Below, in pieces: positions 45,131 through 53,828 of a stretch of DNA of 64,000 nucleotides. The stretch spans positions 868,001 through 932,000 of the forward strand of contig NZ_JADBDT010000001.1 of the NCBI RefSeq assembly GCF_014873485.1, read 5' to 3'. The notes under the pieces were generated by a model. The model was not told the DNA's origin, searched no databases, and worked only from the letters and a program-made list of their open reading frames with translations. The position numbers and the translations under genes were made by a program. The stretch comes from Sphingopyxis sp. OAS728 (GTDB lineage Bacteria; Pseudomonadota; Alphaproteobacteria; Sphingomonadales; Sphingomonadaceae). How positions within the stretch are numbered: position 1 is the first letter of the stretch; the number at the start of each line of letters is the position of its first letter.

Positions 45131-46567
45131 ATGTTTGAAGCGTCGCTCGAGGACGAGCCGGCGGGTGGAAATTTTCTTCAGCAATTGCCAGTGATACTGT
45201 GGCAGCGGCGTTGGTTCATTATTATACCCACAATCATCGGCATTGTTGGTGCTCTTGCGGCTATTCTCTTCGTTCCTCCCGTTTACCGTTCTAATGCGAT
45301 CATGCTGGTGGAGTCACCGCAACTTCCCAAAGAAGTTCTTGGAATGGATGCCGGGAACCTGATCGATCGGCGGATCGCGGCAATCCGCCAGCAGATTACC
45401 GCGCGCCCCGATCTCATTCAGCTCATTGAGCGGCACGGGCTTTATGCGAGTGAACGGAAGCGCGCCCCGCTCTCTGACGTGATTGCCGATATGCGGTCGG
45501 CCATCACGCTGACGCCATCCGAAACGTCCACGCCAGCCGCCGGCGGGACCGAAAACCGGACGATCGCATTTGAACTTGCGTTCGAATATTCGCAGCCAGC
45601 GCAAACGCAGGCGGTGACGCAGGAACTCATGGATCGTGTGCTGCAGCTCGATGCGCGAGGGAATGCGGAGCAAGCGACGAATACTGTCCAGTTCCTGACC
45701 GACCAATCGGCCGACCTGGAGTCTCAAATTGCGGCCTTGCAGTCGCAAATCAGCGAAATCAACGCGCGCAATGGGAGCGTCCTTTCCGGCGGTGGGATGA
45801 TCATGGGCGGCGGCGGCGGAAGCTATGATGTGCAGATCGCTGCGCTTCAGCGGGACAATCAGCTGCTTATCCAGCAGCGCAGCCTTGCCCAGACGAGCGA
45901 CGAGCGGGACCCGATCGTATCGGCTGCAGAAGCTAGATTAGCTGGAGCTCGATCGATCTACGCAGAAACGCATCCGGATGTTGTCATGGCAAAACAGGCG
46001 CTGGCCGAAGCAAAGCGGCTGGCGAAGGATAATAGCGCAAAAATACCCGTCAACACCCTGGACGAACAAATCGCCTTCAATAATTCGCAGATCGCGGCTC
46101 TGCGAAGCGCGAAGGCAGGCGAGACCGCACAAGTCAATTCGCAGCTCTCGGCGCGCGCGCGCGCGCCCCTCGTGCAGCAGCAACTAGGCGAGTTGCAGCA
46201 GCGTCTGACCGCGGTGAATGCCCAGTATGAACAGGTACAAAACCAGCTCATGGGCGCGCGCGCCGGAGTCCGGGCGGAAGATGAGCAGATGTCCGAGCGT
46301 TTGTCGGTTGTCGAACCCCCCGTGATTCCCGATCAGCCTAGCTGGCCCAACCGGCTCATTCTGGGAGCGCTTGGAGTTGGCGGCGGCATCGCGCTGGGGT
46401 TCCTTCTCGCCTTAGCCGTCGAGCTTGTTCTTCGCCCTATTCGCGATCCCTCGGCGCTGAAAGCCATCTTCGGGTCGCAACCTCTCGGCATCATACCGGT
46501 GATCGAAGCTGTGCGCACCCGGCCCAAGGGCTGGAAGCGCTTTCTCCCGTTCCGAGGCACGCGTTGA
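45131..46567 (+). CDS. Chain-length determinant protein (Wzz/GumC-like)
   Basis: The 478-residue protein is a polysaccharide co-polymerase. It has an N-terminal Wzz domain with a membrane helix (WFIIIPTIIGIVGALAAIL), a long periplasmic coiled coil (about residues 180-390) with many Gln and Ala, and a C-terminal helix (LILGALGVGGGIALGFLLA). A Pro-rich stretch (PPVIPDQPSWPN) precedes that last helix. It controls polymer length with the Wzy polymerase. I start it at ATG 45131 because GGAGG lies exactly before it; the GTG at 45119 overlapping the upstream stop is less likely. A glycine-rich insertion (MIMGGGGGSYD) interrupts the coiled coil. No kinase domain is fused; that is encoded by the next gene. 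Confidence 0.9.
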   Translation: MFEASLEDEPAGGNFLQQLPVILWQRRWFIIIPTIIGIVGALAAILFVPPVYRSNAIMLVESPQLPKEVLGMDAGNLIDRRIAAIRQQITARPDLIQLIERHGLYASERKRAPLSDVIADMRSAITLTPSETSTPAAGGTENRTIAFELAFEYSQPAQTQAVTQELMDRVLQLDARGNAEQATNTVQFLTDQSADLESQIAALQSQISEINARNGSVLSGGGMIMGGGGGSYDVQIAALQRDNQLLIQQRSLAQTSDERDPIVSAAEARLAGARSIYAETHPDVVMAKQALAEAKRLAKDNSAKIPVNTLDEQIAFNNSQIAALRSAKAGETAQVNSQLSARARAPLVQQQLGELQQRLTAVNAQYEQVQNQLMGARAGVRAEDEQMSERLSVVEPPVIPDQPSWPNRLILGALGVGGGIALGFLLALAVELVLRPIRDPSALKAIFGSQPLGIIPVIEAVRTRPKGWKRFLPFRGTR

Positions 46568-46591
46568 CGTGCCCCTCTCTAAGGTTGATAC

Positions 46592-47392
46592 ATGGCTGAC
46601 GCTAACCCGCCCTCCCCTGGTGACACGACCATTTTAAGGTTGGCAAATCTAGCAGGCTTCACCCCGCCGATTTCGGAGGTCAAAAAGCACCGTATCGTCG
46701 GTTTCGACAACCGCGACGCGCGCGCGCGCCCGTTCAATCTGCTCCGCACGAGTTTCGCAAAAAAACTCAGGGAAGATGGCCATCGACTGGTCGGCATCAC
46801 TTCGGCCACCCCGGCGGCTGGCAAATCCTTTCTCTCGATGAATCTGGCCAGCTCGCTCGCTCGCGTCGTCGAGGAGCCAGTATTTCTTGTCGATCTCGAT
46901 ATTCGCAGAGCTTCACTCGCCGAGGAGGTCGGACTTGTGCCGGAGCGCGGCGTCGAAAGTTTCCTCGAAGGCAGCGTCGTCGATCTGACCGAAATCGGTC
47001 ACCGGATCGAAGGGACGAACCTGGGACTTTTTCCGTCGGTACGGCGGACGAGCAACACCGCGGAGCTGCTGGCGGGTGACCGGTTTACGCAGATGATCGA
47101 GAATCTGCGCGGCCGGTGTGAAGCCTCTACGATATTATTCGACCTCCCCCCCGCCTTCGCAAGTGACGACGCGATGATCAGTTTGTCGCAGCTCGACGGA
47201 TATATTCTCGTCGTCGATTCCGGCAAAACGACGCGGAGGCATATCTTGGACGTACTGGCCATGCTGTCGCCGACGCCGTGCGTGGGCACCATTCTCAATC
47301 GGTATAGCGGCGGACTGGGTGATAGTTATGGCTACGGATACGGTGGTCCCGATTACGGAAAATATTATAATCTCACCGATCCTTCCTCCTGA
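46592..47392 (+). CDS. CpsD/CapB-like tyrosine kinase (P-loop ATPase)
   Basis: This 266-residue cytoplasmic ATPase pairs with the Wzz-like protein as a split BY-kinase. The Walker A is ATPAAGKS (72-79), an unusual form of the family TSxxPGEGKS. The Walker A-prime is VFLVDLDIR with Asp101 and Asp103, and Walker B is ILFDLPP. The C-terminus is a tyrosine cluster (Y246, Y248, Y250, Y255, Y258, Y259), as expected of the autophosphorylation site that cycles during polymer export. Its start is 24 bases after the Wzz-like stop. The loss of the second Gly in Walker A may lower ATPase activity, but Lys78 and Ser79 are intact. Confidence 0.9.
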   Translation: MADANPPSPGDTTILRLANLAGFTPPISEVKKHRIVGFDNRDARARPFNLLRTSFAKKLREDGHRLVGITSATPAAGKSFLSMNLASSLARVVEEPVFLVDLDIRRASLAEEVGLVPERGVESFLEGSVVDLTEIGHRIEGTNLGLFPSVRRTSNTAELLAGDRFTQMIENLRGRCEASTILFDLPPAFASDDAMISLSQLDGYILVVDSGKTTRRHILDVLAMLSPTPCVGTILNRYSGGLGDSYGYGYGGPDYGKYYNLTDPSS

Positions 47393-47497
47393 CAGGCGGG
47401 CACTTATGTCGCCATTACCGGCCATTTTTTCAGGACGCACGATCTGGTGATCAACGGCCGGTCAACCCTTTCAGAATTCGGCGGCTAAAGGACTACG

Positions 47498-48307
47498 ATG
47501 CCTCTACTTCCCCTCAACTCTCTTTGGGTCGGGCCACGACTTAACTATCTCGAGCGACTGTGCCTCGCCTCCGCAAAGGCGATGGGACATGAGTTCACGC
47601 TTTGGAGCTATGATCCGGGATCGCTTACTGGCGTCCCCCCGGGCACGACGCTGCGCAATGCTTCAGAAGTTATGCCTCGGGAACGACTACTGCGATATCG
47701 CGACAGCGGCTCGGTTGCTCTTGGCGCAAATCTGTGGCGCATCGAGCTCCTCGCGAAAGGCCTTGGCTGCTGGGTCGATATGGATTTTATCTTCTTGCGG
47801 CCGATCGAAGATGACTCGAGCTATGTTTTTGGGCTCGAGTACGAAGGCTGGATCAATAATGCGGTCATCTACGCTCCTGCGGCATCGTCGCTTGTGAAAG
47901 ACCTCCAGTCGATACCCCGCGCCAATATGGTGCCGCCTTGGTATGGTCCCAGGAACCGGCTGAAATTTCTCTGGCGCCGGTGGCGGGAGGGACCGATCGA
48001 ACTTGAGGATTATCCTTGGGGCACCTTTAGCGCCGGCCTCCTGACTTATGCAATTAAGCGAAACAAACTCATGGCGCAGGCATCCACTCCCGATGTGTTT
48101 TATCCTGTCCGATACAAGGACGCCCTTTCTCTCTACGAGCCCGCCGATGTCGTCAGAGCGATGCTGACGAAAGAGACCCGCGCGGTCCATATGTGGCACT
48201 CACGTCTCCAGGGTCTACGCGATGCACCACCCGCGCGCGGGACATTCATTGAGCAGATGTGCTCCAGGTTTGAGGTCGACACCGACGACAACAGCTACGG
48301 CCGCTAA
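47498..48307 (+). CDS. Glycosyltransferase with DxD motif (GT32-like)
   Basis: The 269-residue protein resembles glycosyltransferases of the DXD sugar-binding region group (GT32/A4GALT-like). LWVGPRLNYLERLCLASA is near the N-terminus, followed by GANLWRIELLAKGLGCWVDMD with the metal-binding DMD, then FIFLRPI. It has AAAGGA ten bases before the start. It should transfer a hexose to the growing repeat unit. The gene follows the export operon by 105 bp and converges on the GT25 gene at 48358. Confidence in the family is moderate; the DxD position and surroundings are the main evidence. Confidence 0.8.
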   Translation: MPLLPLNSLWVGPRLNYLERLCLASAKAMGHEFTLWSYDPGSLTGVPPGTTLRNASEVMPRERLLRYRDSGSVALGANLWRIELLAKGLGCWVDMDFIFLRPIEDDSSYVFGLEYEGWINNAVIYAPAASSLVKDLQSIPRANMVPPWYGPRNRLKFLWRRWREGPIELEDYPWGTFSAGLLTYAIKRNKLMAQASTPDVFYPVRYKDALSLYEPADVVRAMLTKETRAVHMWHSRLQGLRDAPPARGTFIEQMCSRFEVDTDDNSYGR

Positions 48308-48357
48308 CCCAAATTTGTCTCGGCCGCGCTGGGATATTCTTGGGCTTTGACCAGCCG

Positions 48358-49008
48358 CTATTTACGGCTCGCGCCCCGGCGAAATCCTCGCGCCAAGGTG
48401 GCAGCCCCGCGCAGGAATGGTAGACGATCGAACCAGGCAAGCGATGCGATGTCGCTACGCGACGGCCGCTGTCCGGCCAGCGGTGGCTCCGCGAATAACG
48501 TGCGCACTGCGGGATTTGCGCGCCGAAACCAGACGTACGCGCCGTCAATTGGTGGATGGATCCCCTCATACTCCAGCTGCTCGAGATAGTCGGACATCAA
48601 CTTCGCGCCCCGTCGCGAGAAGCCCATCATATGAGCACCCTGAATGTCGCTGCGCGCAAGGTCAGTCGGAAGAGAAGCGTGATATCCGCCGTAGAATATA
48701 TCCCACTCGTCATGGAAGGTCCGGTTTTCAGCATCTGGCGAGAAGATGCAGTCATCTTCCAGGATGAGCAATGATTCGCCTGCGGCAGCGGCGTCGCGCA
48801 GGAGAATCTTCTGACTGGCATAGACGCCGCGAGCGCCGATTGAAGTAAAACTCCCCGCATCCTCAGGCCTGATGGCGTCGAAGTAACTCACGCGCGGGTC
48901 GCCTACCAACCCAACCTTCGCGAGTTCGCGATTCATGGCGCGGCGCCGGTCTGTACGGTAGGGGAGATTGATGATGCGTATCCGTTCAAAATAGTCGAAA
49001 ACCCTCAC
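48358..49008 (-). CDS. Glycosyltransferase family 25
   Basis: The 216-residue protein begins with IRIINLPYRTDRRRAMNREL, the start of the GT25 family (LPS biosynthesis galactosyltransferase type). It contains LLILEDDCIFSP, the family EDD motif for metal and donor binding. The C-terminal half is short. Family members add galactose or glucose to surface glycans. Its ATG overlaps the upstream GT4 stop (ATGA at 49008-49005), making the three minus-strand genes 51154-48358 one coupled unit. Confidence 0.88.
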   Translation of the reverse strand: MRVFDYFERIRIINLPYRTDRRRAMNRELAKVGLVGDPRVSYFDAIRPEDAGSFTSIGARGVYASQKILLRDAAAAGESLLILEDDCIFSPDAENRTFHDEWDIFYGGYHASLPTDLARSDIQGAHMMGFSRRGAKLMSDYLEQLEYEGIHPPIDGAYVWFRRANPAVRTLFAEPPLAGQRPSRSDIASLAWFDRLPFLRGAATLARGFRRGASRK

Positions 49009-50189
49009 GAAATTATCTCCCCCGAGAAAAGCCGTGCCATCTTCGCTGCGGAAAGCTCGACCCGAAACTCCTTCTCGACCTTGATGCGACCGGCGTTACC
49101 CATATTATGCCAATCGCCTCGCGCTGCGGCCAACACGCCGATTTTTCGAGAAAGATCCTCCCAGTCCGAAGGCGTAAACAGCAAACCTTCGGCGCGATCT
49201 GTGACCAGTTCGGGTATACCGGCAACCCGGCTCGCCACGACGGGACGCCGCATCGCCATGGCTTCGATTAGCACGACGGGCAAACCTTCCATCAAGCTGG
49301 GCAGAATAAGTATGTCAGCCGCCGCTATCTCGGCGAGAGTCTCAGCCTCGGACAAGGCACCAGTGAGCCGGATGTGCCGGAGAAGGTGGAGCTCAGCGGC
49401 CCGCCGCTCGATGGCCGGCCCCATCGGCCCCTCCCCGACCAGAGTCAAATGGAACTCGGCTCCACCCGATGCGAGAGTCGCGAGCGCATCCAGCAAACCG
49501 AAGTGGCCCTTTTCAGCGGACAGTCGGCCAACGCAGATCATTCTCGTCGGTGCGCCATCAATATGCGGTTCGGGGTGCGGCAACACCCTCATATCGATCC
49601 CGCATCTTACGACAGCCATCTTGCCCCAGTGCAACGGATCAACGATGCGCATCGCCTGGGCGCGCATGAAGAAACTGGCGCACGCGACAAAAGACGCCGC
49701 TTTGAGCTTTTCGGCGAGAAGCGGGCCGGCGGGATAGTCCGTCTCGGATATACCATGAAGCGTGAGGCTCCAAGGGATCCGGCTATAACGGGCAGCGATC
49801 AATCCGACGGTTGCGCCGCTATTGGCGAAATGATTGTGCAACCGGCTCGCACCGGCACGGTCGAGCAAACGGGCCAGCAGCATGGCTTCGATGAAATGAA
49901 ACTGCGACCAAATCAGTGACTTTAGCCCCGGCACGCGGTGGCGCAGCGCCAAGAGCCAGCTCGCCACAAACCGGCGAGGCCCGGTCAATAACGCCCAGCC
50001 CAGCGCTGTTAAGTAGGTGATAAAAGACCGACCAAGAAGGTTCTCAGCCGCAGTTGCTGTCGATGCCCCGCGGCGTATCGTATAGGGCGTAACACCCACG
50101 CCCAGAGCGCGAAGCGCCTCGATCTCGCGCCGTACAAAGGTGTGAGATGGCGCGTGTAGATCGCTGACCAGATAGGCAATGTCGCTCAT
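49005..50189 (-). CDS. Glycosyltransferase family 4
   Basis: The 394-residue GT-B enzyme has RLHNHFANSGATVGLIAARYS in the N-terminal domain and VGRLSAEKGHFGLLDAL in the C-terminal domain. The EX7E motif follows in MEGLPVVLIEAMAMRRPVVAS. The beginning (IAYLVSDLHAPSHTFVRREIEAL) is typical of colanic-acid-type enzymes of this family. It probably adds a sugar to the repeat unit. It overlaps both the upstream GT2 gene (ATGA at 50189-50186) and the downstream GT25 gene by four bases. Confidence 0.9.
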   Translation of the reverse strand: MSDIAYLVSDLHAPSHTFVRREIEALRALGVGVTPYTIRRGASTATAAENLLGRSFITYLTALGWALLTGPRRFVASWLLALRHRVPGLKSLIWSQFHFIEAMLLARLLDRAGASRLHNHFANSGATVGLIAARYSRIPWSLTLHGISETDYPAGPLLAEKLKAASFVACASFFMRAQAMRIVDPLHWGKMAVVRCGIDMRVLPHPEPHIDGAPTRMICVGRLSAEKGHFGLLDALATLASGGAEFHLTLVGEGPMGPAIERRAAELHLLRHIRLTGALSEAETLAEIAAADILILPSLMEGLPVVLIEAMAMRRPVVASRVAGIPELVTDRAEGLLFTPSDWEDLSRKIGVLAAARGDWHNMGNAGRIKVEKEFRVELSAAKMARLFSGEIIS

Positions 50190-51154
50190 TTATAGAGTAT
50201 CGCGCCCTGTTTTTTGCCGGCGATCCAGCTTGCAGCGAAACGCAGAATTCCGATCGTTTCGGCGAACTTTCCGAAGAGCATATGCCAACCCCATGTGATG
50301 CCGCCGCGGATGGAAAGCCTCGCCAACTGAACTAACCAGAGAAGAGGAGGAGCAGCGGCGCTCAATGGCCCGACCGCGAATAACAAGACAATAGCCGCCA
50401 GCGCGACGCCGATCGTCCAGCCAAGGGCGCTAGCCACTTGCCGCCCATAGAGCGGCGATATGCTGGCTCCTCTTGTCTTTAGCCAGACCTGCGCATACCC
50501 AAATCCGCTTCTGACGGCGCGCATCCACCATTGGCGCGCGCGGTGCATGTCGGCGTCATGAATCGTCATGGGGCGGTCAATTCGCCACACCCCCCAGCCC
50601 GCCCCGCGCAGCCGGAAACAAAGTTCGGGCTCCTCGCCGGCAATGAGCTCGGGATCATATCCTCGCGCCTGCGCCAAAGCCTCGACCCTGAACATTGCAT
50701 CACCGCCGCACGCGTCGGCTTCTCCGATCGGCGTATCCCATTCGCCATCGCACATCCTGTTATAGATGCTCCGTTCGGGATAGCGCTCACGCCGTCTGCC
50801 GCACACGGCGGCGGCACTCGGCTCGGATCTCAAAAACATGTCCGCAGCCGCCAACCAGCCAGGCTCGAGTTCGCAGTCACCATCAACAAACTGAATAAAC
50901 TCGACAGCGGGACTAATGCCGAGAATTGCTTCGAAGCCGGCGTTGCGCGCCCGCGCCGCGGTGAAGGGTTTCGCCAGGTCCAGTTGGACAACATGCACGC
51001 CGATGGAGCGGGCGAACACCACGCTGTCGTCCGTTGACGCGCTGTCGACATAGACGATCGGTATCTGTTGATCGACCGACCCGAGGCAACGCTTGAGCCG
51101 TTCCCCCTCATTGCGGCCTATCGCAACCAACCCAAGCTTCGCGCCATCATTCAT
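50186..51154 (-). CDS. Glycosyltransferase family 2
   Basis: The 322-residue protein has a GT-A domain with LVAIGRNEGERLKRCL, VYVDSASTDDSV and the DxD motif in FVDGDCELEPGW. A CGGDAMFRVEAL segment and the EEPELCFRL acidic cluster follow. The C-terminal third has two hydrophobic segments (GWTIGVALAAIVLLFAVGPL), so it is membrane-bound. It is the first of three coupled glycosyltransferase genes, after the flippase gene whose end it overlaps by 8 bases (51147-51154). Confidence 0.9.
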   Translation of the reverse strand: MNDGAKLGLVAIGRNEGERLKRCLGSVDQQIPIVYVDSASTDDSVVFARSIGVHVVQLDLAKPFTAARARNAGFEAILGISPAVEFIQFVDGDCELEPGWLAAADMFLRSEPSAAAVCGRRRERYPERSIYNRMCDGEWDTPIGEADACGGDAMFRVEALAQARGYDPELIAGEEPELCFRLRGAGWGVWRIDRPMTIHDADMHRARQWWMRAVRSGFGYAQVWLKTRGASISPLYGRQVASALGWTIGVALAAIVLLFAVGPLSAAAPPLLWLVQLARLSIRGGITWGWHMLFGKFAETIGILRFAASWIAGKKQGAILYK

Positions 51155-52580
51155 GTGCGAAGCGCGCCTGAGCGATCCATGCGTCCACCCCGCCTGTCAA
51201 TCCCGCAAGCATGCTCGCCTCCCGAAACAAAAATATCAGAAGGAAAAACATGAAAGTCAACGCGGCATCCTGCCTGAGAAAACTGAGACCGACACCGCGC
51301 TTGCGCCAAGCAAGAACGGCATAGCGGACGGCTTCGGCAAGGACGAAAATGGCGAGTGCCGCATTCATGCCATACCGCGGCAACACGAATGGAAGTGCGA
51401 TTGCGATGACCGCAAGTTTTCCGCCATTACTGAATGCCACGCCCGACGGCTTGCCAACCCCCATCATCATCGCGTCTGCCATTGTGGCGAGAATACCGAA
51501 CCAGCTTCCGACGAGCAATATTGTCAGAAATAGTCCCGCCTCGTGGTACCGCGCATCGTAGAACAGGAAGATGAACTCATCCGCGATGGCCGTGCCTAGC
51601 GCAAGTCCCACAGCGACGAGACAAAGCACTGCCAATCGCATCGGTCGGATTGCTCGCTGGAGGTCGGGCCCTCGCTGGTTGGATGCTGCCACTTTGGGAA
51701 AGATCAGGAGGCTGCCCATGCGTTGGAACAGCTGCATTATCGTATCGGCAAATGTTCTCGCGATTCCGTAGACACCGAGTGCAGCAAAGGAAATGGTGTC
51801 GGCGAAGTACAGCCGATCAAAATTCATCGCCAGGAAGTAGATGAGAGACGCAAGAAATATCCATTTCCCGAAATGGAGAATCGCCTTCACCGCTTCCTTA
51901 TCCCACCGAAGCCTGTGCGTCCGCCAGTCGATCAAGAAAAAACTCGCGGCGGCCGGTGCAGCAGTCCCGATCAGAAGTCCAAAAACGAGAGCCCAGATGG
52001 TTGGGGTATATAATGCGAGGCCAATCTGAACGACTATTCCGAACAACGAAGTGCCGAGGTCGAATAGAGCCAGTTTCCGTACTTGAAGCTGCTTTTGCAG
52101 GAGAAAACGCGCCGGCGATGTCAGTCCCGTCAAGATGAATATGGGGGCGACTGCCGGCAGAAGTACCAGCAACTGTGGATTGTCGTAGGCGTGCGCGATC
52201 GGCACCGTCAACAGCATCGCCAAGACGAAGAGCAGCAAACCGCGAACGATCTGGATCGTCCAGGCCGTGTTGTAGAAGTCCGGCTCAATGCCCCGTCGAT
52301 TATTGACGATGCTCTGACCGACGCCGACATCGGTCAGCAGTTCGCCGCCGGTGCGCAGCGTGTTGATGAGTAGCATCGTTCCGAGCAGTGCAGGCGCCAG
52401 AAGCCACGCGAGGACGACGTTCGAAGCTAGCCTCAAAATCTGTTGCGCGATATGAGCTCCTGCCACCCATCCCGCCGATCCGATGAGCTGTAGCCTGCGC
52501 TGAACGAAGGTCCGGACCCTGGACGACGCATTGGCATCGAGGGCGACCGGATCGGAAGGTCCTATCTGGCTTTCCTGCAC
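51147..52580 (-). CDS. Oligosaccharide flippase (Wzx-like)
   Basis: This is a multi-helix membrane protein of the polysaccharide transporter family (Wzx, MOP superfamily). Features include the N-terminal GSAGWVAGAHIAQQILRLASN, the helix ANVVL-like region and FLLQKQLQVRKLALFDLGTS. The C-terminal half has twelve or more alternating hydrophobic segments in total. It would move undecaprenyl-linked repeat units to the periplasmic side. The frame is open far upstream, but there it is antisense to the acyltransferase gene. I placed the start at GTG 52580, giving 477 residues, close to family length; ATG 52625 is the alternative. Neither has a strong ribosome site, so the start is uncertain. Confidence 0.85.
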   Translation of the reverse strand: MQESQIGPSDPVALDANASSRVRTFVQRRLQLIGSAGWVAGAHIAQQILRLASNVVLAWLLAPALLGTMLLINTLRTGGELLTDVGVGQSIVNNRRGIEPDFYNTAWTIQIVRGLLLFVLAMLLTVPIAHAYDNPQLLVLLPAVAPIFILTGLTSPARFLLQKQLQVRKLALFDLGTSLFGIVVQIGLALYTPTIWALVFGLLIGTAAPAAASFFLIDWRTHRLRWDKEAVKAILHFGKWIFLASLIYFLAMNFDRLYFADTISFAALGVYGIARTFADTIMQLFQRMGSLLIFPKVAASNQRGPDLQRAIRPMRLAVLCLVAVGLALGTAIADEFIFLFYDARYHEAGLFLTILLVGSWFGILATMADAMMMGVGKPSGVAFSNGGKLAVIAIALPFVLPRYGMNAALAIFVLAEAVRYAVLAWRKRGVGLSFLRQDAALTFMFFLLIFLFREASMLAGLTGGVDAWIAQARFAHE

Positions 52581-52724
52581 GCGTCTGTGATGCTTTCTCG
52601 ACGGAATCCAACCGGCGCAAGCCATCTCGCCCAGCCCGCGAACAATGGGATAGCAGGCAGACCCTCCAGCGCAACTGACATTCGCAAGAATGCTGATATG
52701 GGTGAACGCACAGCGGGGGACACC

Positions 52725-53828
52725 ATGGCCAACAACGAGCATAACGATTCCGCGGTTACGCCGCACAGGTCCATATCCAAAAATGGAACGATGCATTCCA
52801 TCCAGTTGCTTCGAGCGGTTGCGGCGCTGCTCGTCGTTCTTTACCATGGTCAGCAAGCAATTTCGGCGCGCTTTGCCAGTCCCGCCTTTCCCGCCGAATC
52901 CTATCTCTTTGCCTTTGGCGCCGTTGGCGTCCACATATTCTTCGTAATTAGTGGGTTCATCATGGTCTATACGACCCGTTTGGATCAGAAGTTCATCGCC
53001 CGTGATTTTCTTCGCAAGCGGGTCTTGAGAATCTACCCAATGTATTGGGTCTGTGCTACTTTCTATCTCGTTATCCACTACATGCTGGGCAGCCCCTACC
53101 TGCTTGAGGGCTCGGAAATCTGGGGTGCGCTTGCGCTCGCTCCCGAGTATGCCTCGGCCATAATCGGGCCCGCATGGACGTTGTCGTTCGAGATGTTTTT
53201 CTACATTTGCTTCGGCATCGCAATGAAGCTCGGCCCGACGCGGGGCCTGATCACGTTGGGCTTAGCCTTCACGCTCTCCATCGCCACGGGCTTTCTTCTC
53301 CCCGCGGACGGCGCATTTGGACGTCTCGTTACCAATAGCCTGCTCCTGGAATTCATCGCCGGAACCGCTATAGGATGGCTTCTCGCCACAGGCCGGCTCC
53401 CACAACGAGGTGGTCCGATGATCGTGGTTTTTGGACTGGTCTTGTTCGCGGCCGGGATTGCCGCCGGTTATGATCGCCTTCCCTCAGTTATAATTTGGGG
53501 AATTCCCAGCACCCTGCTCGTGGCGGGCGCGGTGATTTGGGAAAACGCTAATGGCTTCAAAAAGGCTCTTCGGAAGTTCAGTCATTTCGGCAACAGCAGC
53601 TATGTCTTGTATCTGATCCATCTGGTCATCATCACCTTGACCATCGCGCTGGCGGCAGAAGTGCCCTTGATTAGAAAGCTCGAGCCCGCGGTCGCTGCAT
53701 TTGTCATTGCCGGGCTCTCGCTTTTGGCGGCTGAGGGACTTCACGCGGGGATAGAACGGCCAATGACACGGTCGCTCAACGGCCTTTTTCGGGCGCGTGC
53801 GCCAAAGGAGAAGCTGGCGCGATTTTGA
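52725..53828 (+). CDS. Acyltransferase family 3 membrane protein (exopolysaccharide type)
   Basis: The 367-residue protein has HSIQLLRAVAALLVVLYHGQQ, VGVHIFFVISGFIMVYTT and GPAWTLSFEMFFYICFGI. This ordered set is typical of ExoZ-like acyltransferase-3 proteins. It has about ten helices. I chose ATG 52725 because GGGGGA lies five bases before it; the longer frame starting at 52587 has an unlikely N-terminus. It would acetylate or succinylate the exopolysaccharide. It overlaps the convergent polymerase gene by 53 bases and starts opposite the flippase. Confidence 0.88.
   Translation: MANNEHNDSAVTPHRSISKNGTMHSIQLLRAVAALLVVLYHGQQAISARFASPAFPAESYLFAFGAVGVHIFFVISGFIMVYTTRLDQKFIARDFLRKRVLRIYPMYWVCATFYLVIHYMLGSPYLLEGSEIWGALALAPEYASAIIGPAWTLSFEMFFYICFGIAMKLGPTRGLITLGLAFTLSIATGFLLPADGAFGRLVTNSLLLEFIAGTAIGWLLATGRLPQRGGPMIVVFGLVLFAAGIAAGYDRLPSVIIWGIPSTLLVAGAVIWENANGFKKALRKFSHFGNSSYVLYLIHLVIITLTIALAAEVPLIRKLEPAVAAFVIAGLSLLAAEGLHAGIERPMTRSLNGLFRARAPKEKLARF

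Noticed and set aside
52581..53078. N-terminal extension of the flippase frame
   Set aside because: It is antisense to the conserved start of the acyltransferase gene, and its composition is not that of a membrane protein.
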